From: Monosiga brevicollis MX1
Taxonomy: Eukaryota > Opisthokonta > Choanoflagellata > Craspedida > Salpingoecidae
Assembly (NCBI RefSeq): GCF_000002865.3
Contig: NW_001865072.1
Coordinates: forward strand, 22,562 to 86,561
DNA length: 64,000 bases
Direction: 5' to 3'
This document shows positions 51,001 through 61,780 of the stretch, piece after piece (within the stretch, counting starts at the first letter, position 1; each line of letters starts with the position of its first letter). Below the pieces are notes generated by a model. It made no database searches, had not been told where the DNA came from, and saw nothing but the letters and a program-made list of their open reading frames with translations. Both the position numbers and the translations under genes were made by a program.

Positions 51001-52774
51001 GTATTGATGGTGGGTGTCACACGAAAAGTCGTCGCGCAGCCGAAAGCCGTAGGGGCATGACATGTGTTCCAAATCAGCGTCCATGTTGCCACATGTCAGC
51101 GTTTTGTCTGCGTTTGTGGTTAAAAACGAGAGCTCGCGCTATATGCACACCAAAAACGAAATAAGCAAACCAGCGCGTGGAACCAAGAATGAAGCATCTA
51201 CGGGCGCAAGGAACAGTTTGTTTGGTTGGGAAGACGAAGAACCAACCAGCAAGGCAAAAACCCTCACGGTGGAGAGAGGGGAGCGCCAGTAGCTAATGGA
51301 AGAGGCGCCAGCCTTTTCAAAGTCCGAGTGGTTAAACCCAAACAGAGCCGAAACGGGTCCATGTGTTTCCTAGTGAAACAGCCTTCCTGTGAGGTTGTCC
51401 CTCGCTTTGGCTCCACGGTTGGCCAGAGACGTACCTCCTCACTCAGCCCGGTGATCGAAGACAAAACCCAATCTGCGGTCAAGGGATTCAAGTACGGACG
51501 ACAGGTCGCAATGGCACCTTGAGATAGGATAGAGCTGGATTGGGGCATTTGGTTCTTTGAAGGCGGCCCATCGCTGCTGCAATCCAGTTTTGGCTTACCA
51601 CTATACAAATTGGTTGAAGAACGAAAGGGATAGGCCTCGCCCAAGGCGTTGAAGTGGTTGTATTCGTTGAGAAATTTTATGTTGGAAACAAACACAAGGC
51701 CCAGATCCATCATTTCTGAAGCAAGAAACGGCACGACGAAACATGCATGAGTGGCATGTTGTCACACACGATCTGAAGGCAACGAGCAAACCACTCTGAC
51801 CGAACACGGCAGTAGCTACCTTCAATAATGCCGGTCTGAACAAAACCAACGTCTGCCAAGCCGTTGACAACGTCCAAGACCACCTGGTACTGATCTGCTG
51901 TGAAAATGATCTGACGAAAATCGGACAAGCATCACAAGCATCATGAGCTGATGATGTAGTAAAGCAACAACACAGTCTTTGTGCCCGGCTGTGGCCATTC
52001 CTATGTCTGTCTGTCCATTGATTTGTCCATCTGGCACAAACCTGGGGGTTGGCGGTTAAAATCTCGATGCCATGACGCAAGATTTCATGACGCTGTGCCG
52101 CATACCCAAAGAGGGAGTCACGCCCCACCGCTGAGATCACTTTGCCTTCGATATCAGCGAGGGAAGCTATATCGCTGCGATCGTGCTTTGTAAAAATTAC
52201 GCCTCCCGCTTGCGACACGTCAACAGCTGCATCAGGGGGTGGGAAATCGAAAACAAAATTCAAGGCCATGAGTTCAGGATGTAAGGGTCAGGCAAACGCG
52301 TGAAGCAAGCTCTGAGGGGCGCGGCTCAACAAAACCCACTTTTGTGGTGGCGGACGATGGATGAGATGGGGGCAGCGCTCGTCTCCGCCGATAAGCAAGC
52401 AAAGATGTGGCTCGGTGTAAAGGCAAGATTGATCATGCCGAGACGAGCGTACTCGCGAATCTCTGACGTGGTTCCGGTCACATACACGGCTTCAACGCCA
52501 AGCAGAGACATTGAAGCATTGATGTCTCGCATTGCCCGATCATACAAGGCTATTTGCACGGCCAAAAGAGTAGATATTAGACAGATGGCAGACTCTTTCG
52601 ATCCACAAACGCGACGAGATCGATTCGGCACAATTCAGGCGTGCTACTGGCAGGAGCTGAGCTGCACGTACAGTTGTTGATGAGGCCTACGCGAGGCATG
52701 ACGAGCGAGGCCTCGGCTGGCACCACCAACAGGCTGGCAGCCAACGCCACGGCGAGAGTGATCCAAACTCCCAT
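48022..52774 (-). CDS. Receptor guanylate cyclase with PhnD-like ectodomain and kinase domain, 1078 aa
   Basis: Eleven exons: 52672-52774, 52340-52549, 52042-52226, 51820-51910, 51599-51715, 50237-51107, 49992-50145, 49795-49903, 49484-49683, 49172-49352, 48022-49037. The sum is 3237 nt with all phases matching; the first intron choice is the least certain. A signal peptide (MGVWITLAVALAASLLVVPA) is followed by a bacterial-type phosphonate-binding (PhnD) fold to about residue 235, with SDIASLADIEGKVIS and QVVLDVVNGLADVGFVQTG. A short Cys-rich segment and a membrane helix (about 319-340) come next. The kinase has VLGSGSFG, VAVK, HGDLKALN, SDFG and a splice-restored MAPE, so its catalytic residues look intact. 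A linker helix (LLEQVFPKHIAAALREG) leads into a class III cyclase (TIFFSDICGFT, IETIGDAYM, RFCLFGSTVNCASR); Glu and Cys at the base-recognition positions point to GTP. The role inferred is ligand-gated cGMP signalling at the cell surface. Confidence 0.88.
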
Positions 52775-54050
52775 CTTTTGTTGGATCCGATGGCCAGCGA
52801 GCTTCAAATTCAGCAGCAGCAGCAACGGGCAGACCGACAAATGTAAAATGCCCCGAGAACATGTCGGAGCACACCACAGCGGCAGGTGTGGTCTGGGGTC
52901 GGGCAGCTCTCAGCACAAAGCCGGCCATGCAACCTGGCGGTGGCAGGTGCACAGGGAAAACGTTCCCAGAGCCCGAGCAGGCCGCGAAGAATCGGCAGCA
53001 ACCAAGACAAAACGCACAACAGGACACGTGATGGGTTTGTTGGGTGTTTGAGCTTGTGCCTACTCTGCTCAATTGATGTCATGCATAAACCTATCTCGTC
53101 GTGAATTGGGTTCTGAGAACAGTGAACCGATGTAAATTTGATTTTCTATGCTTTGGGTTGTTTTCCTACGCGACCTCCCAGAGTTCGAGTCGGCAACCAC
53201 GCATGCGCGCCCCCGTCGTGAATTGGATTGATTCAAGCATGGGTTCTGAAATGATGTAGATTTGGCCCACAAAAATGATTTTCGATACTTTGGGTTGTTT
53301 TCCTACGCGACCTCGGAGTCGGCAACCACGCACGCGAGCCCAGCAACATGGCACGGCTCGGCTCGTGTGCCGTGTGTGGGAAAATCATCACGAAATCGCA
53401 ACATCCTTGGGGTGTTTTACATCCTTTGTATTGGGGTTTCACACACATTTGTGACACAACAATTTTTAGCAAATTTTTGCTTTTTTTTTGTCTATTTTCT
53501 TTGCCTTGGCATCGACGACTCGATCAGTGCACACCGAACGCACTCGGCCGGAATGACTTGAGCCTAATGAGTCGACTGCCCGCTATCATGTTTTGTTGTC
53601 GGCTGCATTGCATCAGCCCTTTACCCATGTACACATCAGCAATAAAAGTTCACACCTGTAGCCTGTATTGGAAAGACCTCTTGTGGTGAGAAGAACCAAG
53701 AGACCAAGAGTAAAATTTGCAGCAGAAAAAAAAAGGCCATCGAATTGCTTTTTATCCAGACAGCATCTCGTCAATCTTTGCTCTCCCTGTGCCCATTGTT
53801 TCAAAACCCTTTGCTCTTGTCTTTGAAGCTGTCGACTCAGTGTTATGGCAACTAGATCGACACTCATTGCCATATCGCGTCAATTCAAAAAGGCGTGCCT
53901 TAAAGGGCACGTTGGCAAAACGCACAAAAACAGCGCCGCAACGAAGCGACGTTTCGAGTGAGCTACGCTCTTGACACAACTTGATGTCTCGCAGATGCGA
54001 AAACGAAAAGGTGTGAAACAAAGAAGCAAACTTTTGACAAATCAAAAGAC
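52775..54050. other. Intergenic spacer with duplicated ~120-bp segment
   Basis: About 1.3 kb between the start of the receptor cyclase and the 3' end of the fibrinogen-like gene. Apart from the duplication at 53096-53340, no gene, promoter motif or RNA was recognised. Confidence 0.5.
53096..53340. repeat. Diverged tandem duplication, unit about 120 bp
   Basis: Two direct copies share tcgtgaattgg, tttgggttgttttcctacgc, gcgacctc and gagtcggcaaccacgc in the same order. The second copy carries small insertions and deletions. Confidence 0.8.
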
Positions 54051-57000
54051 CTAGGGTTCGGGCATGACCAGGACCTTGTAAAAGCGTCCTTCACCACCTA
54101 TGCACCACGCCATTCATTGTTTTTTCTCATGAGCGATAGACTAAGACGGAAAACACGCACATTTTTTTGTCCCTCGTCCCACCAATAAACCAAAAACCAG
54201 CGAGCTAGGCGAACGCACCTTGGCCACCTCGTTGAGAATCATGGTCTCCATCCCAATCTTGCCACATGGGGCGGGCACCACCGTTGATGTCATAGGTGAG
54301 CTGGTAGTCGTTCTCCGAAAAGAGGTGAATCAGACCGCCTGAACCAGCACCACCCGAGCCGGCTGCAAGCATCAAGACCCAAAGTTAGCAAGCAGCAAAT
54401 CAGCCTGAAAAAGGGCAGATGGGGGGTCACATACCCTGAGGGTTGCCGTTGTCTTGACCCCACCTGCAGGTAGCCTGCTTGGGGTTACCTTGCTCACCCG
54501 CAGCACGGAAAGAGGCGTGGGTCACAACGTTGCGTGCCGCAATCACAATGGCACCACCACCACGACCACCCTCGCCAGGCGCACAGTAAGCTTCAGTTGT
54601 TCCGGAATGGCTAGAGTTTGCGTGGCAGTAAACATTCCAGAGCTTGATCAAAGACAACGCGTCGGGCATCTGGTATCACAGTAGCAGCAACATCGATGCA
54701 GACGTACCCTGGACCACCTGCACCGCCGCCACTGCCCAAAGGCGCTACAGAATTGGTATTGCAGGTTTTTTTTGGGCGTGAGCAGCATGTGGCTTGTTTC
54801 AGGCAGACACGAAACGCGGACATCTGAATACTATCATATTTTTTCAGCTCACATACCATCAGCTGGGCTGAAATCCACCACAGCGCGAACATCGTAGGTC
54901 GGACCACCCACAGCCGAATAATCACCATTGCAGCGGCCACGGTCCGGCGAGCCTGTATCAACCAAGCCCAAGCAGGGCAAGCCAAAGTGGTTGCAATGAG
55001 CCAGAACAATGAGTTGAGAGCGATGAGCCGATGAGCCTTTGTGGCCATTGCCCTTGCAAGGCGATCCCAACCACATCCCAAGCGCAATTCGCACCGGTTT
55101 GGCCCTGAGTACCAAAGCTGCCGCCGCCCCCACCAGCACCGTGGGCATTGCAATCGTTGAAGTTGCCACCTGCACCCGCGCGAGTGTCACACGTTGAACA
55201 TCAAAGCAACACGAGCATCGGGGAGAATGAGATGCACGCCATGAGTCCGTTTTGCTCGAGCACGACGGGGCTTTGGTAGATAGGTCTGGGCTTGACTGAC
55301 CGCCGCCGCCGGTGCCACCACCTGGACCATACCCAGCTTGGTTTCGTGTGTCCTCTACACGAAAACCGCACCCACAGCAAGACCATGTGATGAGCGCGAT
55401 TCGACTTTGCCAACGTGCCTGTGCCACAATCTTTGGAGAAGACATACCCATAATGTCAACTGTGGTAACAAAGTTCCATGCGCCATACCAGCCAAGCTCC
55501 GAAACATCGATGCGACACGAGTCGCAGATATCGAGGGTCTGGGCACGGAAGGCCACGATGCCACCGCGGTTGGTGCGTGGATCATATGCGCTCGTCGTTA
55601 GGATGGCGGCATCTCGGAGTTGCACGGTGGCATAGTTGGGAATGATTCCCTTGCGAGGATCATAACCCGGGAAGACGTCCTCCATCAAGTGAACACCACC
55701 AGAGAGCTCAAGGTTGTTGTTGGCTCCGGTGCCGAAATGTACACCGACGCCCTCGCCCTCGCAATATGCTGGTCTGATAGGGCCTTCCGCTGAGGGTACC
55801 CGAAAATAGCCATACTGCTCACCACGGCGCTCCAGCTCCTTGCAGGTGCGGCCATGGAGGCACACACCTGTGCAGCTCTTGTCCACGATCAAGCGATAGA
55901 CGCGACCAGCCCTGAAGCACCAATGATATTTTGATTCCGAAATATCGGTGTCCCACACACATCATAAGCCTGGTCACGCGTAGAGAAGCCAAAGCAAGCC
56001 AGGTCTGCATGCCACTTACCCGCCATAGCCGCCCCGCTGGCCTTCAGCCCGATTGCGTTCATTACCCCAGCTTTGACGCGAACCACGATGGCCACCATCG
56101 ACCTCAATTGCACCGAAAGAATTGGTCTGGGTAGATGTTTGCAGGCGAACCAAACCGCCTGAGCCGCCACCGCTTGAACCCACTTGAGGATTGCCATCAG
56201 GCCAGCTGTAAGGAGGCAGGGACAGTAGGGTAGACGTCGAGCAGCATCGTCAGCGAAATACGACAAGGGAGAAAGTAAAAGATCAAAACCAAAAAAACAA
56301 AACCAACAAAACCCAAAAACAGTAACAAAAAACAAACCCACAACCAAAAAATAAAAAAAACCGCCTCTTACCTGCAATCGGACCCCTGAGGTAGACCATC
56401 TCCACCATTGGCTCGAATGATGCCCTGTTCAAAGAAGACAGAGCCTGAGTATTCGAACGGCTTCATTGAACACCCAAGACGAAGTCTCGATCTGAACAAA
56501 CATTGTTTTGGATCTGCTGGGCAGCAATCTGAATAGCACCGCCACCGTGGCCACCAGGCTTGGGCGCGCAACTGCACCAATTGAGCATTAGCAAATACAT
56601 GAGCTTGGGACGTGTTGATGCGTCGTAACCACAAATCAGCAGGTTGAGCACGCTTACGCTGATGTAGAAGGATGGCCCGGTCCACCGGCGCCGCCACCAC
56701 TGAGCACAAGGAAAAAAAAAAAAAAATGACAGGGCATGTATAAGATTGCCACAACATCTATTGTTAAGACATGCTGGCGTGTGCCTGGTTGGTACAAAAA
56801 AGGCGATCGGATCTCTCACCTGCCCATGACGGGGCGACTCCAGAAAGGACCGGACTCAACGCCGTAGGTCTTTCCAGCAACAGCCGATTTGTCATTAATG
56901 TTCCGTTGAACGCTACAGACAAACGCAAGGCGCAGCAAAAACGGCCATCAGATTTGCTGTCAGGAAACAAATGCAAGTGAAGCGTCCCAGGCAAGTGCGG

Positions 57001-59933
57001 GCAAAGAATGCTTCACTTACTCTGGGGTGCCCAACTGGCCGGCAACGGCAAATGAGCCACTGAAGCCAATGCACGCAAAACGGGCACGGGTAAGATTATC
57101 ACGAAGGGTACAGGATTGATGGCGGTCATGAGCAAGAGAACATCCGGAACACTTTTGTAGAAGCTATGCCATCAGATCGAACACGCACCCGCCACCACCA
57201 GATCCGTGCCAACCACTAAAACCTCCAACACCACCGCGACCACCACCGGGACCCTGCCACGTTAAGAAAAGGCACATGTGAGCGGGTTGCACGGTTCAAA
57301 TATGCAACTGGGTGTGCTTGGTCAACCCACCAGTCCGGGCCCATTGCGAACGTTGTCGCCGTAACCACTGGATCCATAAATGGCGGCGCCGCCGGACCAG
57401 CCCAGCGCCGAGGCATCAATGGAGCACGTCTCGCAGATGGAGAGGAGTGAGCTGACGTAGAACATGATAACACCGCCTGTGGTTTTGTCATTGAATTTGT
57501 TGCAAGTGAGGCGGGCGCCATTGATGAGCGATAGGGAATTCCAGTTGGGGACGTTGCCGGTCATCCAGTTGTAGCCCGGGTAGAGGTCTTCGATGGCGTG
57601 CACGCCACCATCGAGGACACGATCGCCGTCGGCGCCGGTGCCAAAAGACACAGTCTCGGCGCGATGCTCCACGTTGAGGAAGCAAAACGCTTGAAATGGG
57701 GTTGTTCCACCCTGTAAAACCCAGTACAGACCGTCCGCACGGATGCCGCGCTTGTACAAGTCTTCACAGTCCTTCGCAGGCAGAGACTGTTCAGTGCCAA
57801 TGCCGATGGCTGAGAGAGCCATCCATGTACCGCTCTTGCAAATCTGAGGCGTCACAGTCAGCAAAGACAAAGGTTAGTGGGTGGAGGGGTGCGTGAGGGG
57901 TGCGTGAGGGCCAGCTCTGACCTCAAGATTGTGAAGGGGGGTGGTGTAGCGGAGCAGGCCTTCGGTGGTGCCAGTGCAGGCAGCATCGGGCAGGTCTTTG
58001 GTCACCACCGACGCGTCGTGGCATGCCGAGCCGTCCCAAATCTGGCCAGCATTGGCGCAATTTTGCATCGTGACCATGGCCTGCTCATTCCTGAGGTCGT
58101 TCAAGCACCAAGAGCAGGGAGGATATGCGGACAAGAGTTGGCGTGTGAGGGTACCGGCGAGGCGCGAGCCGTGGTGTGAGGGCAAGACCATGAGCCAAGA
58201 CCATGAGCAGCGTACACAGTGATGCGACCACCGAGGCTGGTGGCGTCTGAGGCTTGTTGAAGGCTGACGTCGTTTGTCAGTGTTGTGAGATCGTCGATGC
58301 GACCCGCTTCGGCATCGACGTCGTCCACAAGATCGTAAAGAAGGTCAGAGAGGGCAGCCGTGAGGTTGAGATGCGTTGTGTGGTTATCCACGAGATCGGC
58401 GATGATGCCAGCCTGCAGGCGCAGGACCTGTGTGCGGCGGGTGCATGTTGTCCGGTCGTGCAGCCGAAAGAGTTGATTGTGAGCAAGTGGCGCGGCGCGG
58501 CACGGCACGGCACAATACGAATGCCTGTTAAGGTGCAAGGCGAGGGGCAGAGGCATACGTCGGAGGAGACGTTGTCGATGCGGTGGCTGAGTTGGCCCAA
58601 GGAAACATGGTGTTGGTCAATTTCCAATCCCTGCGACTGCACCGAGGTCATGGTGTTGCCCAGGTTGGTGGAGAGAGTGGTGGCCAGGTTGCTGGTGTCC
58701 GCAGTTGTGTCGGCTGTGTTTGCTGCGGCCTGGGAGTGGCGGAGGTTGGTCGTGAGGCAGTCGGGTGGCAAGGGTTAGCCGCGCAGGCGGGATCGGTTCG
58801 AACTTGGCTGAGGGAGTTGAGGAGGGTGGAAACGTCGACGAAGCCCTGGGGCTCATGTGCTGTGTTGGTAGAAACGGTCGTGACCAGCTAGAAAAAAACC
58901 AAGTGGAGACAATCAAGAGCCGGGAGAGCAGGGCCACAAAGTGAGGAGAAGACGGCACTCGAAGCTGTGATTGCGCAGGAAGATCAGCGACGGTCTGCAA
59001 GTGAGGAAACGGGCACGCGCAGGAGAACTGACGTTGGAGAGAGCTTGATAGTTGGAGGCGGTGATGCTGGTGCCGAGGCGAGCCTCGAGGGCCTCACGTT
59101 GGGTGCGTTCAAACTGGACATCGCTGGCCAGGGTCTGGGCGTCCACCTCACTGTTCGTAAATTTAAACTAAGGTCCAGGAAGGAGGCGGAGGAATCAATG
59201 AGCAGACCAGGAAGAGAATCAAGTGGGGAAGCGGGAGAGGCAAAAGAGAGCCATGGATGCGGCTTCCTCATGAATCAAAGGCGATGGCGTGGCTAGGCCA
59301 GTGAGGGTCGGGCTGGGCGATAGTGTGGAGGGCACCTTGATGCCCTTGGAGGGGCGGTTTACGGCAAGGACGAGGTTGCCGTCCTCGATCTCAATATAAG
59401 GGTCCTCGGGCTCATTACAGGTACCAGCACCGTTGCAGGTGCCACCGTTGGAGCCGCAGGAGGCGCCGGCCGGTTTGAAGGGATTGGAGCAAGCGTTGAT
59501 GCCGATGCATTCACCGATGGCATGGCAGTCGGACAAGGCGGTGCAGACCACGGTCTCACACACGTCCTCACCCGCGCAGGTACCTGTTTGCGGGTGCACA
59601 CAAGGTCAGTCGGTCGAAGGAGCCACAAGTTGGATGGCAGATTTTGGCTTTGGTTTTGCGTGAAGAAGCCAGCGCGCGCAAGCGAAGAACGAGCCTCACC
59701 ATTTTGGCACGAGTCGTTGATGGTCGTCGCGCGGCCATCATCACAGGCCGTGCCATTGGGCTGTTGTGGTTAGTGATGCGTCGAGGCGGGTTGAGGCGGG
59801 TTGATGCGCGTGAGTCGGTCGTGGTGCGGGTGGGGGGCTCACAAACCTGGCCGACGCAAGCATCCAGAGCAACGACGGACAAGGGACCCACGGCCACATG
59901 AAGGAGCAGAGCAAGAAGGACAAAGCCTCCCAT
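54051..59933 (-). CDS. Large exported protein: Cys-rich, coiled-coil stalk, two fibrinogen-like plus glycine-rich modules
   Basis: A multi-exon gene of roughly 20 exons. Supported ends are exon 1 59847-59933 (signal peptide MGGFVLLALLLHVAVG...), 59700-59760, and an exon starting at 59583. At the 3' end they are 54857-54952, 54708-54744, 54435-54610, 54219-54362 and the last exon 54051-54097, ending FYKVLVMPEP and stop. Phases match through the 3' exons; some middle junctions are unresolved. The N-terminus has Cys-rich repeats (GTACDDG, GTCAGEDVCETVVC). Exons between 58200 and 59160 encode heptad-like helices, probably an oligomerising stalk. Two copies follow of a module that starts like a fibrinogen C domain (KDCEDLYKRGIRADGLYWVL near 57750; TCKELERRGEQYGYFRV near 55820). 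Each copy passes into SFGTGADGDRVLDGG-type repeats and then glycine-rich beta-helix-like exons (GGRGGGAIVIAA, GSGGLIHLF). Likely a surface adhesin or matrix protein. The intron at the module boundary (about 55920-56020) splices in frame, so this is one gene. Confidence 0.72.
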
Positions 59934-59983
59934 GGCGCCCCTCGCCTCGGATCGGCAGTGACCACCCATCATCATCATCATCC

Positions 59984-59984
<1 letters not shown>

Positions 59985-60029
<45 letters not shown>

Positions 60030-60033
60030 CAGT
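59985..60033. repeat. (CAG)n trinucleotide repeat
   Basis: About 14 CAG units followed by tagcag, just upstream of the minus-strand start codon of the fibrinogen-like gene. On that gene's sense strand it reads (CTG)n in the presumed 5' flank or UTR. Confidence 0.95.
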
Positions 60034-60065
60034 ATAAGAGCTGCGGCTCTCTACGTAAAATAGAG

Positions 60066-60322
60066 TTTGTGAGAGAGAGGGGAGGGAGAGAGAGAGAGAG
60101 AGTTTGAGAGAAGAGAAGAGAGAGGGAGACTTTGAGAGAGTTTGAGAGAGAGAGAGAGAGTTTGAGAGAGTTTGAGAGAGAGAGAGAGAGTTTGAGAGAG
60201 TTTGAGGGAGAGAGAGAGGGGGGATAGTGGTTGAGAGGAGAGAGAGTGTGTTAGAGAGAGTGTTTGAGAGAGTGTGTATTTGAGAGAGAGAATTTGAGAG
60301 AGAGAGAGAGTTTGGAGAGCGA
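60066..60322. repeat. GA-rich / GAGAGTTT microsatellite
   Basis: About 255 bases of GA repeats with regularly spaced gagagtttgagag units. The Leu/Ser frame on the minus strand is a repeat artefact. Confidence 0.93.
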
Positions 60323-61153
60323 GAATGAATAGGTTCTCACGTTTTAAGAGTGGCACGTTCCACGCAAAGGGTCATCGGACCTACCGCATCGTAACCAGTG
60401 GCACCAAAAGGCCACACCACCAAAACAAAAGGAAAAGTAAAGGAAAAATTATGACAACAATAACATTGAAAACAACGTTACAAACATTTATTGATGTCCT
60501 CAATATATACAACTAAAGATCATCAGAATCTACACAAACTACAATAAAAGACACATAAACTAGCAAAGCATAATCATTATAACACTTTGGTCAACGTTTT
60601 GGTGCCATCTCCAGACTGAAGAGCCAAATTTTGTTCAGAAAAGCTGTTTGGAATTGTGGTTAAACATTAGTGTTTGTAGATGCTGTTGTCTTTATCTGTT
60701 GTGGTGCCAAACTTCTTTGCTATGGAAGACATGCCACGAGCACCTGCCCTGCCATTGAGAGCGACGAGCCGCCCGAGGGAGAGCTGGTTTAGCCCAAACA
60801 AAAAAAGGAATACGTCGTGTCGATGGATCTGGCTCTGAAGTTTGGGACTGCATCGGTTCGAGCTCAACGTTGGATCACCGCCGATAGCTCGCGCTTAAAA
60901 CGGCGACATCCCCCCTTGCAGTCTGTTTTGCAGCAACACTTTCGGCGGACTCGAGGGCGTGCGTGGTCGGACTCGAGGGCGTGCGTGGTCGGACTCGGAG
61001 CAACAACATTGTTTGTAAACTTGTTTGTAGGCTTGTTTGTAGAGCGGACTGCTGGTGGTTGCTTGATTAAGGATAAAGGCGATAAACAAGTGCTCACGAC
61101 GGAACAACCATCTGATGCATTTTTCTTCATCACCTGCCCTGCGACGCTGCGAG
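60323..61153. other. Intergenic, no gene supported
   Basis: About 830 bases upstream of the small secreted-protein gene. It is AT-rich from about 60430 to 60660. Two adjacent 22-bp direct repeats lie at 60946-60989, and repeated gtttgta words occur near 61011-61041. The promoter of the downstream gene should be here. Confidence 0.45.
60946..60989. repeat. Two adjacent 22-bp direct repeats
   Basis: The 22-bp unit runs cggactcgag through gcgtggt and occurs twice in a row, about 165 bases upstream of the next start codon. Confidence 0.9.
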
Positions 61154-61780
61154 ATGGCACCCTTGAATGCACTGCGACGACTGGGCCTTGGGGTCTTGTT
61201 GTTGACCGTGCTCTTTGCTGCACTGGCTGAAGCAGATACCTACTTGAGCAAATGTTGCCACAAAGGACACAACTGCTGTGGTTCGTCCGACGTCAAGACG
61301 GGCGAGGAGCGTGATAATTGTGCGCTCGGTCAACGCCGATCCATTTGTGAGCGTGCCGACACTACAAGCAGGCCCACCCAGCCGCCGGGCAAGTGTGGCA
61401 TTTCAATGCCCGACTGCCAGTTGTTCGATGATTGTCTGGGTGCCCATTGTAGTGTCGATGTTCCACCCTTTGGCAATCTCGGGTTTGGCTTTGAGCTCGC
61501 CCCGTGTGGTCCGGCCGGCCCCTATCTGGAATTGCAGCTTGAAGCGGTCGGAAAGGACCTCGCCTACAACATCTCCTCTGACATTGACGTTGCCACTCCT
61601 CTCTCAGTTTCAGCTGCTGGCGCAAAGGAGGGCCTGTACATTCGCGTCCATATTGGCAGCTTGGCCAATCACTCGGTGCCCCTGGAGATTGAGCTGGTGG
61701 CCAAGACCGACTTGATCGTGAAGGAGACCAAAAAGCTTGCCACCATCTACCAAGGCGCCTTTCCCGTCTCCGTCTGCTAA
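61154..61780 (+). CDS. Small secreted cysteine-rich protein, 208 aa
   Basis: Single exon. The ATG at 61154 gives a clear signal peptide (MAPLNALRRLGLGVLLLTVL...AEA); an in-frame ATG at 61115 would add 13 residues before it. The mature protein opens with a Cys-rich stretch (KCCHKGHNCCG, then single cysteines in NCA, ICE, KCG, DCQ, DCLGAHC). It continues as about 130 residues of beta-strand-like sequence with two N-glycosylation sites (NIS, NHS) and ends in Cys. No family is recognised. The signal peptide and paired cysteines support a secreted, disulphide-bonded protein. Confidence 0.72.
   Translation: MAPLNALRRLGLGVLLLTVLFAALAEADTYLSKCCHKGHNCCGSSDVKTGEERDNCALGQRRSICERADTTSRPTQPPGKCGISMPDCQLFDDCLGAHCSVDVPPFGNLGFGFELAPCGPAGPYLELQLEAVGKDLAYNISSDIDVATPLSVSAAGAKEGLYIRVHIGSLANHSVPLEIELVAKTDLIVKETKKLATIYQGAFPVSVC

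Noticed and set aside
52550-52594. A 44-bp first intron in the receptor cyclase
   Set aside because: It is in phase but shorter than every other intron here and has a weak GTCTGC donor; the 122-bp alternative with a GTACGT donor fits better.
60051-60356. Leu/Ser-rich minus-strand frame
   Set aside because: Translation of the GA microsatellite; no domain or splice support.
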